DNA from: Bactrocera neohumeralis
Taxonomy: Eukaryota; Arthropoda; Insecta; Diptera; Tephritidae
DNA: 64,000 nucleotides
Assembly (NCBI RefSeq): GCF_024586455.1
Contig: NW_026089623.1
Location: 16,806,236 to 16,870,235, forward strand
Reading direction: 5' to 3'
A model generated the notes under the pieces. It was given only the letters and a program-made list of their open reading frames with translations. It searched no databases and was not told the DNA's origin. How positions within the stretch are numbered: position 1 is the first letter of the stretch; every line of letters begins with the position of its first letter. The position numbers and the translations under genes are program-made. Shown one piece after another: positions 42,601 through 52,968 of the stretch.

Positions 42601-42846
42601 GGGGGGTCTCTCATCCGAGGCTGATTGTTAGTTTTCATTGTTAAGATTTTTTACATGGCGAGTCCCAAACCCAGCGCACAACCCTATGTAGGGGAGGTTT
42701 CGCCTTCTCACTTTAGCTCGCCTTCAAACGGATGTACTTAGGCTAGCCAGATAATACTTGGTCAAAGACCAGAAGTTGTGAGCTGCTTGAGCCATGTGTA
42801 AAAGAATCGTTTCTGGCCACCCCCAAGTGAATGGCGATCAGAGAAC
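40654..42846 (-). mobile_element. RTE-like retrotransposon copy C, 3'-truncated, with 5' UTR
   Basis: Minus orientation. The 5' end near 42846 starts TTCTCTGATCGCCATTC and carries the 5' untranslated region (42846-42610), then the endonuclease start (VYTWNVRYLNWEG at about 42560). It has a large deletion inside the endonuclease (SGHIK joined to TPNGLRLIDF at about 42390). RT follows with an intact LLAYADDIDII (about 40830). It stops at 40654 in the middle of the RT thumb, so the 3' part is lost. That is unusual for a LINE, which normally loses the 5' end. Confidence 0.75.
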
Positions 42847-43076
42847 TTTCCTCACTTGCGTGAGCTTCTACACATGACTCCATCTTCCACACCAACCTCA
42901 GTACACTTTAATTTTGATTTAACGTTATTTTTCAATAAACGGCAAAGAGTTTTTAGTTACGAAGAGTAAACTCCTGGCATTTTGAAGTATATTATTAAAG
43001 AGTACAGGTTATTTCATTGCCAAATAATTTGTAGCATTTTATATAAATTTTTAATTAAGGAAAAATGAAGAAAATT
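42847..43076. other. spacer, no gene recognised
   Basis: AT-rich DNA between RTE copy C and fragment D, without a supported feature. Confidence 0.3.
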
Positions 43077-43440
43077 TCTCAGAATTTGGTGTCCCCGCAA
43101 AACTAATACGGCTATGTAAACTGACGTTGAGCAACACGAAAGGCTCCGTCAGGATCGGGAAGCACCTCTCCGAGCCGTTCTATACCAAACAAGGCAGACA
43201 AGGCGACTCCCTATCTGCAACCTGCTTCTGGAGAAAATAGGTTGAGCTGCAGAACTAAATGGATGGATTCAATAAGATTGTACAGCTGCTGGCGGATGCC
43301 GATGATATTGATATCATCGGCCTTAACACCTGCGTCGTTAGTTCTGCTTTCTCCAGGCTGGACAAGGAAGCACAGAAAATGGGTTTGGCAGTGAACGAGG
43401 GCAAGACGAAATTTCTATTGTTGCGCATCGAAAATTTGTA
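43077..43440 (+). pseudogene. RTE reverse transcriptase fragment D
   Basis: Plus-strand piece of the same family: GVPAKLIRLCKLTLSNTK at about 43090, then GKHLSEPF, a damaged segment, and QLLADADDIDIIGLNTC (about 43283), where Tyr of YADD is replaced by Asp. It ends at VNEGKTKFLLL. Both ends are inside the RT domain, so this is an internal fragment left by deletion or rearrangement. Confidence 0.7.
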
Positions 43441-44544
43441 ACATGCGCACATTTTCAAAGCTGCCATTTTTTGCTACACATGATTCCAATCAGTCCACCA
43501 GAAAATTGTTGTTGTGAGCTGTACTCATAGATTTACTAGTAGATTTACTTATAGTTTACCCGAAGTTTCACATCAATTCAAACAATCGTCGCAACGCTAT
43601 GAACTGACATGATACGATTGGAACGGAAGCCAGCCATACCGTTTTGTGATTGCCGAAGAACAGATTGTTCGTGTTGCATCAGATCAATTGACGCTGGCGG
43701 GCACTCGAATTGATCAACAGCGTTGTCTATGCTGATTTTGGTACGAGTGTCTGTTCTGATTTTATCATACTCGTTGCAGCTCTCTGATGTGAATGTATTA
43801 ATTGTATCGAATGTACCTCACACTAAATAAAAAACATTTAAATTTCCTTAACAATTACTTTTTTTTAAGAAATCATATCAAATGGATGTTATCATTATTA
43901 GTAACTAATATCGTTTTATATTTAATTTAATTTTACACTTTTATTAAGATTGTGAGAAAATAATGATAAAAAGACAAAAAGATGCAAAGTTTAAGCATAA
44001 AGAGCGGTTTTGTGTTTTTGGTATTTCGTCGGGTATATTAATCAAAAATGTACATATGTATGTACCTTGAAGTAACTAATAAAATATTTATTTTATCAAA
44101 AAATGTAAGTGTTTCTTTTAGTAAAGTGGAACAGGTGATCATTTCAGATATTTTTCGTCCGGATCCGGACAGAACCTGAGATCGTCTTGGAATTACATGC
44201 ATTACGAACCACAACCAACAAACAGTAACAAATTCGAGCATTCCTTCGGTAAGGTAAGAAACAAATTGCATAAATTAACAGAAAGTGAAGTTATTTATTC
44301 GTAATATATACTAGCTATTAAAACATTGTATTCAAAATTCAAACTTAAAACATATTTCATTTAAAATGAATTGTTTTATTAATTTTAATCTGTTTGATAT
44401 ATTTTTTGCCAAGAAACTATCTACTTACTAGTAGAACTATAGTTATTAAAAATAATTTTGAAGCCGATATGAAGGATAAGATCCTGTTCTGCAATGTCTT
44501 TGGACGAGCTAAAATAGCAACGCGCCGGCACCAAGAAAAATATT
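43441..44544. other. 1.1 kb without recognisable gene
   Basis: AT-rich, short frames only, no terminal repeats or motifs seen. Confidence 0.3.
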
Positions 44545-45287
44545 TTGCGCATTAGAAATAACATTGACGCCAGCTTGCGAACAGGAGGAAAGGCTCTTTC
44601 AGGTGCAAAATACATATGGAGTTTAGTCATTTTGGAGTTATATTTTAATCAGGTTCTCTCAATTCAAATTGGCATCGAAAGATTGAATGTTGAAGATGGA
44701 GATGACACAACTTGCGTGGTACAATCAACTTCAAAACTCCCACCACTAATATCACAGCCAGTGAAAAACGCTACTGCCTTCCTTCCTTTTCCTTCCTCAT
44801 CGGCAAAATATGTGCACAGTGGAAAACGTGGTAAAAACGCAGAAATCAGCCATCTTTCTTTGTTTACATTTGAACAATGTTGCCATTGCTCAATACGCAT
44901 ATATAGTTTTGTACACATTTATATTTTGAATTACAATTTTTTACAATATAAAATATCAAAACTGAAAACAAACTATTAAAAATAGTTTACATATTTATAA
45001 ATTATAGCATTCGACTCTGATTTTAAGTTATTTTATGAAAATTTCAAACATATTGAAACATATTGAACAGATTGAATTATAAAAGTTGATAATTACTACA
45101 GTGTATCGATATTGGCAACCCTGCGTTGTGAGAGAGCAATCAGCTGACACGTTTCCACGGAAGAAATCCAAATGTCGTGAATTCTCACGTCATCCCACGT
45201 CAAAGAGAGAAGGGAGTAGTGTTTTTCACTCTGCAGTTACATTGCGCGCCCATAAGATAGGTCGTGCCAGCTGACACGAGCCAGGAT
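44545..45287. other. unidentified region with an inverted repeat
   Basis: An open frame 44545-44979 (plus, 144 codons) has no recognisable motif; I do not consider it a gene. ATCACAGCCAGTGAAAAACG at 44751 is matched in inverse at 45288-45314 (CGTTTTTCACTGGCTGTGCT). On the minus strand at 44751 and on the plus strand at 45290 both read FFTGC-type peptide, so the repeat may be two copies of a decayed gag in opposite orientation. Confidence 0.3.
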
Positions 45288-46020
45288 TCTACGTTTTTCA
45301 CTGGCTGTGCTATAAAGCTTCCTACGTTTGATAGTAAATTTTCAAATTTTGAAACCTTTGTCACCTTGTTCAAGCAAATAATTGACCACGAATTTATTTG
45401 CGAAATTATCTCCAAGGCGTTTGAACGGTTCAATGCACATACATACGTTTTGACAACAAAACACTAATTTTCTGGGAAGGAATAAATTCATTATTTGATT
45501 TATCAGTTGATATGATGTTATATGACTTCATCTATGAAGTTTGATTGATAAGGCTTCAGCTATTTATGGTTCCTGGACAACACTAAGTAGTGCCAAGCAA
45601 ATTTGCCAAGCTATGCTTATTTGTTGAATCGTCCAAAAGTCTGATCAACAGATCAACAAAAGGTGGAAGGAGTAGCTAAATTTCAAAATGCTGTACGGGA
45701 GGATTGCATCGCAGTTTTAGAAAGACACTGCCAATATATGGGGTCTCTGGACAACACCCATGTTAATACTTCGGCAACTCAAGGTGCTAACAAATGCTTC
45801 ACTCCGAAATCAAGGGCTCAACCAGAGGCTATAAATCATTCTGCTCTAGGATATTGTGTCAATTCTGTACCAATAACAACCATAAGGTTTTTAATTGTAA
45901 ACGCTTATGTCGCTAAACATTACTCAATGTTTCGACCATTCAAAGGAAATTTGCATCAATTGCTCTAGAATATCGTGTCATTTCTGTACCAATAGCAACC
46001 ATAGGGATTTTAATTGTGTT
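45288..46020 (+). pseudogene. decayed BEL gag (capsid piece and zinc knuckle)
   Basis: The frame at 45300-45400 reads AIKLPTFDSKFSNFETFV followed by LFKQIIDH, matching the start of the BEL gag core. After about 400 bases of degraded sequence a perfect zinc knuckle CQFCTNNNHKVFNC (C-x2-C-x4-H-x4-C) appears at about 45858-45899, followed by CKRL and a stop. A diverged second copy of the knuckle region stands at about 45970-46017, a local duplication of about 122 bp. Similarity to 23017-23130 shows one BEL family. Confidence 0.5.
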
Positions 46021-46680
46021 TTTCCGTATATGGGCCAAATTCATCCTGTATCTAATTTACCCATATTGCAAAAGACGCTTTAAAGCTTAATTGTTTCGGG
46101 ACACTTTAAAACAGACAATAATAACATACCTAAAACATCTTTCGATGCCAAATTGGAAAAGTTGTTAAAATGGGAATAAGTTACTACCATCACACGGACT
46201 TAAACTCGTATACAACATAGTTGTGATCATTTATACGAGGAAATCGTGTTAATAAGACCTTGCAGCAGAACGAAAACTTGGATCATATGAGCGTTGTAAA
46301 AAATCTAAATTTCAGCGAACCGCTTTATTTTATCAATACCATATCAGTGCGTGCTAAAACCAACAGGTAAAATCAATCTATTTAAATGATTGCTCCTACA
46401 ATACAATGGTTTTCTTCTTCGTTTCTGATTCTATACTTTGGCACTCCCTGTAGACATAGTCAAGAGGTATCGGCAAGAATTAATGCACGAAGATGATCGA
46501 AAATTCCAGTACATTCTGTGGAGGAGTTCACTGACTGAAGGTATTCGTACCAACTATATACTGTAACGTATAGAAAGCAGCATTAAGAATAATTCCCAAA
46601 AATCGTGAAGTCATCATTCTTCGTAGACGACTTGCTCTGTGGGGTTGATACTCTAACCACAATTTTAAAATAAATGGCGT
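46021..46680 (+). pseudogene. decayed BEL pol (protease end, linker, RT)
   Basis: GQIHPVSNLPILQKTL at about 46035-46083 marks the protease end. The linker NLDHMSVVKNLNFSEPLYF is at 46272-46330, then QCVLKPTGK. RT motifs VDIVKRYRQELMHEDDRKF (about 46452) and FFVDDLLCGVDTL (about 46617-46655, catalytic FVDD) are present with frameshifts and a deletion between them. Bases 46028-46345 are collinear with 31690-32625 but lack the TTAA-flanked insertion there. It ends near 46680; no RNase H or integrase follows. Confidence 0.65.
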
Positions 46681-47343
46681 TCACGTGGAAAAGGTGTAAG
46701 ATTATTTCTTTACGTCATGGACACGCTTGCTAAACCAATAATTTTCAGTTGTAAAATTTGTAAAGAAAAACTTACTAGAACTATCGCTGAAAATGTAGCC
46801 TTGTGGTTATAAAAACTAATGCTATCTTTGACAGCTTGAGAAATTCGGCTATGAGTCTCTTCTAAGTATCCCAGCACGGGAAGGGTTGAGCGCGAAAAGA
46901 TTCGACATTTTCTATTACAATTCTTCGATGCTGGTTGATTGTGGGATATTTTATAATTTCCGATTTTAAGCTTGAAATCACTTTTAAAGTTTTTAGGAAA
47001 ACGAAGTACAGAAGTTGCCCAATTCTTTAAAAGCTTATACGGTTTCATAATTAAGTTTGAACAATTATCGTAATTTTCATTTAGTTTCTTTTGGTATGGT
47101 GTACAATATGGGGCCCTCAAAATCTCTGCAATTATTTGTGTTAGCAAAGCAAACGCATGTTGAATTGGTGACGGTATAAAACGGAAAAAGAAAGTTTATT
47201 AAAAAATGAAATTAGCTCCTATTCATAATGACATCTGTAAGTCTGGGAATATACAGAGTTTTTCGTAAGCTTATAAGTATACAATACTCGAATAACATAT
47301 AACGATATTTTTCCTTCTCAAAATCTTCCCTATATTGAATACT
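46681..47343. other. no recognised gene
   Basis: A minus-strand frame of 145 codons (46710-47147) is open but has no motif I recognise and typical AT-rich composition. It may be chance or part of an unknown element. Confidence 0.3.
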
Positions 47344-47370
47344 AACTGACCCGGCGAACTTCTTACCGCC
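47344..47370 (-). other. Helitron 3'-end-like motif
   Basis: On the minus strand: GGCGGTAAGAAGTTCGCCG, then GGTCAGTTAG, followed by T. It shares GACCCGGCGAACTTC with 8951-8965 and may be the 3' end of the Helitron whose helicase tail is at 50876. Confidence 0.4.
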
Positions 47371-47600
47371 CTATAATCAAGAAATATCTGTTACCTTTTT
47401 GACCCGACAGACAATGTTCTCTCTTCTTAACTGTAATTCTTCTTCTTTATTTGCCAATTCGTATTCGAATATTGGTGATCATATAACATTTAATAATATG
47501 TACAGTATTAATAAGCTTAATATTAATATAATAATGTATTGTTTACATGTTAAATATATACTATATTGTATATTGAAAGAAAAAAAAAAAATTAAAAAAT
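47371..47600. other. AT-rich DNA, no gene
   Basis: Spacer between the Helitron-like end and the 3' tail of the RTE-like element. A run of A at 47581-47590 may be part of the retrotransposon tail. Confidence 0.3.
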
Positions 47601-47601
47601 A

Positions 47602-48987
47602 TCACAGATTTTGAATTATCGCAGCATATATCTCTCTATCTCTCGCCACATCTATAGGGTTGCCAATGTTCTGGATTCCTGTCCATTGTCGAATGTTTCG
47701 AAGCCACGAAAGTTGTTTACGACTAATACCCCGTTTTCCTTCAATTTTTCCTTGGATAATTATTTGTAGGAGCTCATACTTAGAGTGCCTCATAATATGT
47801 CCTAGGTAGGCTGCTTTTCTTTGTCTTATAGTCCTTAACAACTCTCTATTGCGGTTCACTCTTCTCAAAACTTCACTGTTTGTAACTCGATCTGTCCATG
47901 GAATTTTTAGGATTCTTCTAATAAGCCATAGCTCGAAGGACTCTAGCTTGTTCATATCTGTGATTTTTAGAGTCCACGTTTCCATCGCATAGAGAAGCAC
48001 GGACCAAACATAACATTTTAAAAAACGTATTTTGGTTGTGATGAGGTCATGGCTACATAATATGTTTTTGTATTTGAGAAAAGTTGTTCCCGCAAATTCG
48101 ATTCGACATTTTATTTCTTTTGAACAGTCCCAACTTTCATTGATCTGACAACCAAGGTACTTAAAATTTTTAACTCTTTCGATTGGATTGTTATTAATCA
48201 TGAGGTGTGTGTCATTGTATATGTTTTTCCTGCTAATAATCATGTACTTCCTCTTGTTTATGTTAATGCGTAGGCCATATTCGTCACTACGTAAGTTAAC
48301 TCGGTTTACAAGTTCTTGTAATCCCATCAAGCTATCGGCTATAAGTGTAGTGTCATCTGCATAGCGTATATTATTTATGAAAATACCATTAACTTTCACA
48401 CCTTGATCAATACTGGTTACCGATTCTGGAAATATTACTTCAGAATATATGTTAAATAACAAGGGTGACAGAATGCATCCTTGTCTTACACCTCGTGAAA
48501 TAGATATTTCTTCGGTTATATCACCATTGATGCTTACATGGGCAGTTTGCTGCCAATATAGATTTCTTATGCAACGAATCTCTTTGTCATCTATTCCCAT
48601 AGAATGAAGAATTTCCATAAGTTTATCGTGTTTAATGGTGTCGAAAGCTTTCTCATAATCAATAAAACATAAAAATACATCTTTTTGGACATCTTTACAG
48701 TTTTGAACCAAGACTTGTAAACAGAACAATGCCTCGCGTGTTCCAAGACCTTCTCTGAAGCCAAATTGCGTCTTACCCATTGACTCTTCACATTTCTTAT
48801 ATATTCTGGGGTGAATGACTTCAATAAATATCTTAAGAGCATGTGACATTAGACTAATTAGTCTGTACTCACTACAATGTTTCGCATTATTTTTCTTAGG
48901 TAGTGGTATGAATGTTGATTTTAACCAGTCTTTTGGATATTGGCCATTGTCATAAACTTGGTTAAAAAGCTTTACTAAGAGAGTCAT
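47602..48987 (-). pseudogene. RTE-like reverse transcriptase and C-terminal domain
   Basis: A 461-codon open frame: RT fingers with WLKSTFIPLPKKNNAKHC and YRLISLMSHALKIF, palm FLCFIDYEKAFDTI (first catalytic Asp), GVRQGCILSPLLFNIY, the catalytic NIRYADDTTLIAD, thumb, and C-terminal domain LLYAMETWTLK, WLIRRILKIPW and KAAYLGHIMRHSKYELLQ. It ends AAIIQNL directly at the element 3' end. All RT motifs are intact, so this part decayed late. The first in-frame ATG (48987) lies inside RT, so on its own it is not a complete protein. Confidence 0.85.
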
Positions 48988-49007
48988 ATTTTTGTCATTT
49001 ATTAACT

Positions 49008-49659
49008 TTAAAATTTCATCCGATCAGTTGCTTTGTAATTTTTCATGGATTGTATAGCTCTCTCTATTTCGCCTTTCGTAATATAATTGCCAGTTGGTCT
49101 GTGATGAAGATGAAGATTCTGGTTCAATCTACTGTCATCCGAAAAAACGTTTTCAATGTATTTTTTCCATATACTTTTCTTTTCATTTATATCAAATACC
49201 ACCTCATTGTTTTCATTTATGAGGATCTAGGGCGGATTTTTACGATGAATACCTGCGGCTTCTTTCAATTTTTTGTGTAAATGGAAGGTATCATGTAAAA
49301 ATTGTAGTCTTTCAATTTCTTGGCATTCATTGTTTATCCAGTTTGTTTTTGCATTACGGATCATCTTCCTTATTTTCCTATTCAGTTGTTTATACATGTC
49401 AGTGTTTTTGTTTTTATATTCCCGACGTTTACTTATTAGTTTTAATATGTCATCTGTCATCCAATTATTTTTATTTTTTTCTTTCTTTTTTATTCCAAGA
49501 GAGTTTTTTGCTGTAGTACAAATTATCTCTTTTAAGTCGCTCCATATACTTTCCGCACTTCCTGATGGGATATCATTTATTTTTTCATTGATTTCACTTT
49601 CAAATAGGCATTTCACACTTTCGTCTCGCAACTTATCAACATTTAGCTTAAATTGCGGC
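49008..49659 (-). pseudogene. RTE-like linker between endonuclease and RT
   Basis: Two frames, 49631-49227 and 49202-49008, in phase with one another across a TAG at 49229-49231. They carry the Lys-rich, helical region typical between endonuclease and RT (RRKYKNK-like segments; WKKYIENVFSDD; IERAIQSMKNYKATD, the start of RT motif 0). A small deletion at about 49015 throws the frame off before the RT. Confidence 0.7.
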
Positions 49660-50619
49660 TTACTTTTTTTTAATTATGGCTAGCCTAATACGCAATTTTG
49701 CCAGTAGCAAGTTGTGATTCGAAGGTACATCCGCTCCTGGATATGTATTGACTTTTTTTATTGAGGAACAGAAGCGATTATTTATCAGAATATAATCCAT
49801 TTGATTTCTGATGATATTATCAGAGGCGTCCGATGGAGATTTCCATGTATAAAGTCTTCTGGGAGGCAGGCTAAATAATGTGTTCGAAATTATTAATTTG
49901 TTTTCTTGACAAAATTGAATTAGTCGATCTCCTCTATCATTTCTTTCACCTAAGCCGTATTGGCCTGCAACTCCTTCAACTTTTTCTCTTCCAACTTTTG
50001 CATTAAAATCGCCTTGAATTATATTTATTTCGTATGGTTTTGTTAATCGCATAAGTTCGTCTAGCTCATCATAGAAACTTTCTATTTCGTCATCACTTTT
50101 GTCGGCCGTTGGAGCATAGACTTGAATAATATTAATATTCAGTGGTTTTGCAAATACTTTTAGCATCATTGATCTATCATATTTCGGCACGAATCCGATG
50201 ACAGATTTTGCAATGTTTTCTTTAACTATAATGCCTACACCATTGCGGTGATTTTTAGTTTGGTTGCCAGAGAAAAAGAACTTTGTATTTTGGGAAATAA
50301 ATTCTCCACAATCTGGCCACCATGTTTCACTTATGCCAAGTACATCGATGTCTAATTTTTCCATTTCTAAAATCGTATTAGCTAGTTTTCCAGGCTCGTA
50401 TAAACTTCTTGTGTTCCATGTTCCGATGTTTAAAGTTTGCTTTGTTTTACCTCCGGGGATTCTTAGCACCCTCGATTTGCCGGAGACTGAGGGCCATTGT
50501 TTTGGTTCTACTATCATTGTCATATGATAAGCTGGGAAGTATACTTCAGTGGTTTCCCCTTGCCTTCTGAAGGGTTTACTGTTTTCCGTCCTTACACATT
50601 TATATACAAGTACAGACAT
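49660..50619 (-). pseudogene. RTE-like endonuclease domain
   Basis: A 319-codon frame with an APE-type endonuclease: LNIGTWNTRSLYEPGK (residues about 63-78), DVLGISETWW (catalytic Glu), IIQVYAPTADKSD, IIQGDFNAKVGR and NQMDYILINNR, ending in an SNHNLLLAKL segment where the catalytic Asp-His of the usual SDH appears as SNH. The upstream 60 residues are not conserved. The frame ends in a run of A (about 49670), where a slip separates it from the linker. The enzyme nicks the target to prime reverse transcription. The D-to-N change near residue 306 would itself inactivate it. Confidence 0.8.
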
Positions 50620-50815
50620 CCGCTTTCAGTCGTACTTATAGTAACAGACGCTGATATGTTGTGGATTGCTTTTAGCTTCGATATTCACCATCGACCTTAC
50701 CGGCATGGGTGGCCCTACTGGTAGCTACGCTACCGCCAGCATCGCTCTTTGGATCATTATATCTACTGAGCCCCTCATCACGTCAAGATAGCAAATCCCC
50801 GAGGAGGTGATTATT

Positions 50816-51106
50816 GAATTCTAATTGTTATATTAATAAATCAAAATTATTCCGAAAACAAAGTGTTTACGAGTATTATTCTAATGCTTTATGATACACA
50901 ATGTTCTTAGTTTTATTTTCTGGTGCGTATATAAATATCGTTCCTTGATCTTCTTTATTGCATATATCATTAGGGAATAGTTTAGTATATAGAAATTTTA
51001 TCGTGAGAAATGTCTCCTTCAAAATGTTTTTTATTGCATATAGCACTTCAGGTGTGCAAAATATTCCTGTAACTATTTTTGGATTCATGTATTCTTTTAA
51101 AAAACC
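50816..51106 (-). pseudogene. Helitron helicase C-terminal remnant
   Basis: At 50950-50876 the minus strand reads TIFIYAPENKTKNIVYHKAL and a stop, the typical end of Helitron helicases (compare IYAP at the end of Helitron 1). Only about 25 residues match; the sequence up to 51106 is not helicase-like in any frame. It may be joined with the Helitron-like end at 47344, with the RTE-like element inserted between. Confidence 0.4.
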
Positions 51107-52931
51107 CAGAGCCGTAACTAGGGCGTGGCGAAGGTGGCACCCGCCACGGGCGCAACAGTCGCAGAGGCGCAATGTAGGTTGAGCCTACATACGCCTGACG
51201 AAATATCGGTTGCTGAGCGTCCGAAAGAGCTACCGTCTGAAACTGGCGCGTCACCCACGGCGGGCGAAACAAGAGACATAGGGCGCGAACGGACCGAAAA
51301 AACTGCAGCGCCAGAGCCAGTGCAGTGGGCAGCAATGCGGCAGTACCACACGTGCCAGTGCGAATGTAATCGTCGCGAGGCGCGCACAAAGCAAGGGCAC
51401 CCGTGGACGTGCTATTCCAGAAATCGGGGGCGCCACGCTATTAGTGCGAGTCTGTCAGTCCTGTTTCTGTGCCCACTGCCGGCCGTGCCGTGTGTTGTGC
51501 TATAGGCCAGTCAGCCACAATCTGTGTTCATCTGTGATCCAGGTGACAAAACGCATGCTTTTTTCAATAACATGTGATGCAATGATGTAAAATTGTGCAA
51601 ATTGTAGATTTTGTTTTCCATAGACAATAAGGACTATCGGAAGGTGCTTTCTGATTTTCGGTATAACTTCCGGTTTAGCCGGAAATACTATCAATTTTTG
51701 TCTTTCAAACGACACATACATGTTTTTTCTTCAGTTTTGGAATAAACATTCATTCCCCTCTAGAATAATATACAATGTGCATAAATTCCAAGAAAATAGT
51801 ATTTGAAAATTGTATCCTAATCTAGCAATATCAACTACACATCAAGGTTCCTATTTATAATATCCATGGAAACTTGCCATTAGTCGTTTTACGTTATTGT
51901 ATAGGATAATTAGTTCGTATTCCAAAATCAAGGGAAAAATATGTAGGTGCCATTTGAAAAACAAAAATTGGTAGTATTTCCGGTCAAAGCGCAACTCACT
52001 CAGGTCGAGCACAGATGAATAGTGACGGAGAGATTGCAAAATGTAAATGCAATAATAAATAGATTGCTGTCACAATTAACCATATACCGAGAGACTTTCT
52101 TCACAAAAATTTTGCAATCATCAATTGTGACAGCTGAACAATTGCAAGTAACACCAGATTTCCAATATACTCGAAAACGACCAAAGAAAATGATGCCGGG
52201 AGAAAAAGCGAAAGATGAATCTCCATCTATAAGTGCGCAAACTCATTTCAAAGCAGGACTGAACCAAGTTCTTGAAGTAAATAAAGTTGCCGATGATTTC
52301 GCATTTTTGAGCGGTCAAGCAATTGTGAACACCAGTGTTACTCAACTAACCAAAATAGCGGCAGATCTCGCTATCAAATATCCTGATGACTTGGATCCGC
52401 ATGAATTTTCATCAGAAATTGAGAGTTTCAAATTTCAAGCAACGACGCTGATGAGTGAAGCCAAAGACATGAACCATTTGAATGTATTAGAAAAAATATT
52501 CGATCTGTCGCTCGAGGATGTATATCCGAACATAACAACAGCACTGAGAATATTCTTATGCATGCCTGTTACGACGGCTACTTGCGAGCGTTCTTTTAGT
52601 AAGCTAAAACTCATCAAATCTTATCTTCGTTCCTCTTTAGGCCAGGAACGGTTGGCGAATATTTCTATTTTGTCGATTGAGAAGGATACTACAACACGTC
52701 TCAATTTCGATAAAATAATCGATTTATTTGCAGAGGCGAAATCCAGAAAAGTATTATTCTGAACGATATAAGCGATCCTTGTATAAATTATTATTGAAAA
52801 TAAGATGTACGTTCTTTCACTTGTAAATATATGATTTTTGATTTGGGCAACATCGGTTTCCATTATACTATATGGTAAGGGCGCAAGCAAGGTTGTTGCC
52901 ACAGGCGCTGAAGCAGCTAGTTCCGGCTCTG
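51107..52931 (+). mobile_element. hAT transposon with 8 bp target duplication, N-terminal part lost
   Basis: Ends CAGAGCCGTAACTAG (51107) and CTAGTTCCGGCTCTG (52917-52931) are imperfect inverted repeats. AAAAAACC flanks both sides (51099-51106 and 52932-52939), the 8 bp duplication expected for hAT. The first about 400 bp are strikingly GC-rich for this window (51115-51500) and non-coding; the C-terminal half of the transposase is at 52022-52762. Confidence 0.9.
52022..52762 (+). pseudogene. hAT transposase, C-terminal half (ZMYM1-like)
   Basis: A 246-codon open frame, first codon non-conserved. It covers the end of the RNase H-like fold and the hAT dimerisation domain: FLCMPVTTATCERSFSKLKL followed by IKSYLRSSLGQERLANISIL at about residues 178-218, then a short tail. 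Autonomous relatives have about 600-800 residues with zinc finger and catalytic DDE residues; those are missing upstream, where 51500-52020 is not clearly coding. The dimerisation region has no lesion. This kind of transposase is often annotated as zinc finger MYM-type protein 1-like. Confidence 0.8.
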
Positions 52932-52968
52932 AAAAAACCAATTATATTTTGTGGTCTGTCATATTCAG

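Larger units (their letters stand above)
47602..50815 (-). mobile_element. second RTE-like (BovB/CFDP2-like) retrotransposon, nearly complete
   Basis: Minus-strand element with 5' untranslated region (about 50815-50620), endonuclease, linker, RT and C-terminal domain. The protein differs from copies A-D (YADDT instead of YADDI, another C-terminus), so it is a separate family. Frames change at about 49645 and 49010, and a TAG stands at 49229-49231. Its proteins resemble those often annotated in arthropods as craniofacial development protein 2-like. No clear target duplication was found. Confidence 0.8.

Noticed and set aside
44545..44979. 144-codon plus-strand open frame
   Set aside because: No motif, no similarity to other copies in the window, and an AT-rich C-terminal end; overlaps an opposing gag-like frame.
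46710..47147. 145-codon minus-strand open frame
   Set aside because: Could not be assigned to any transposon or host family; length is not significant in this AT-rich DNA.
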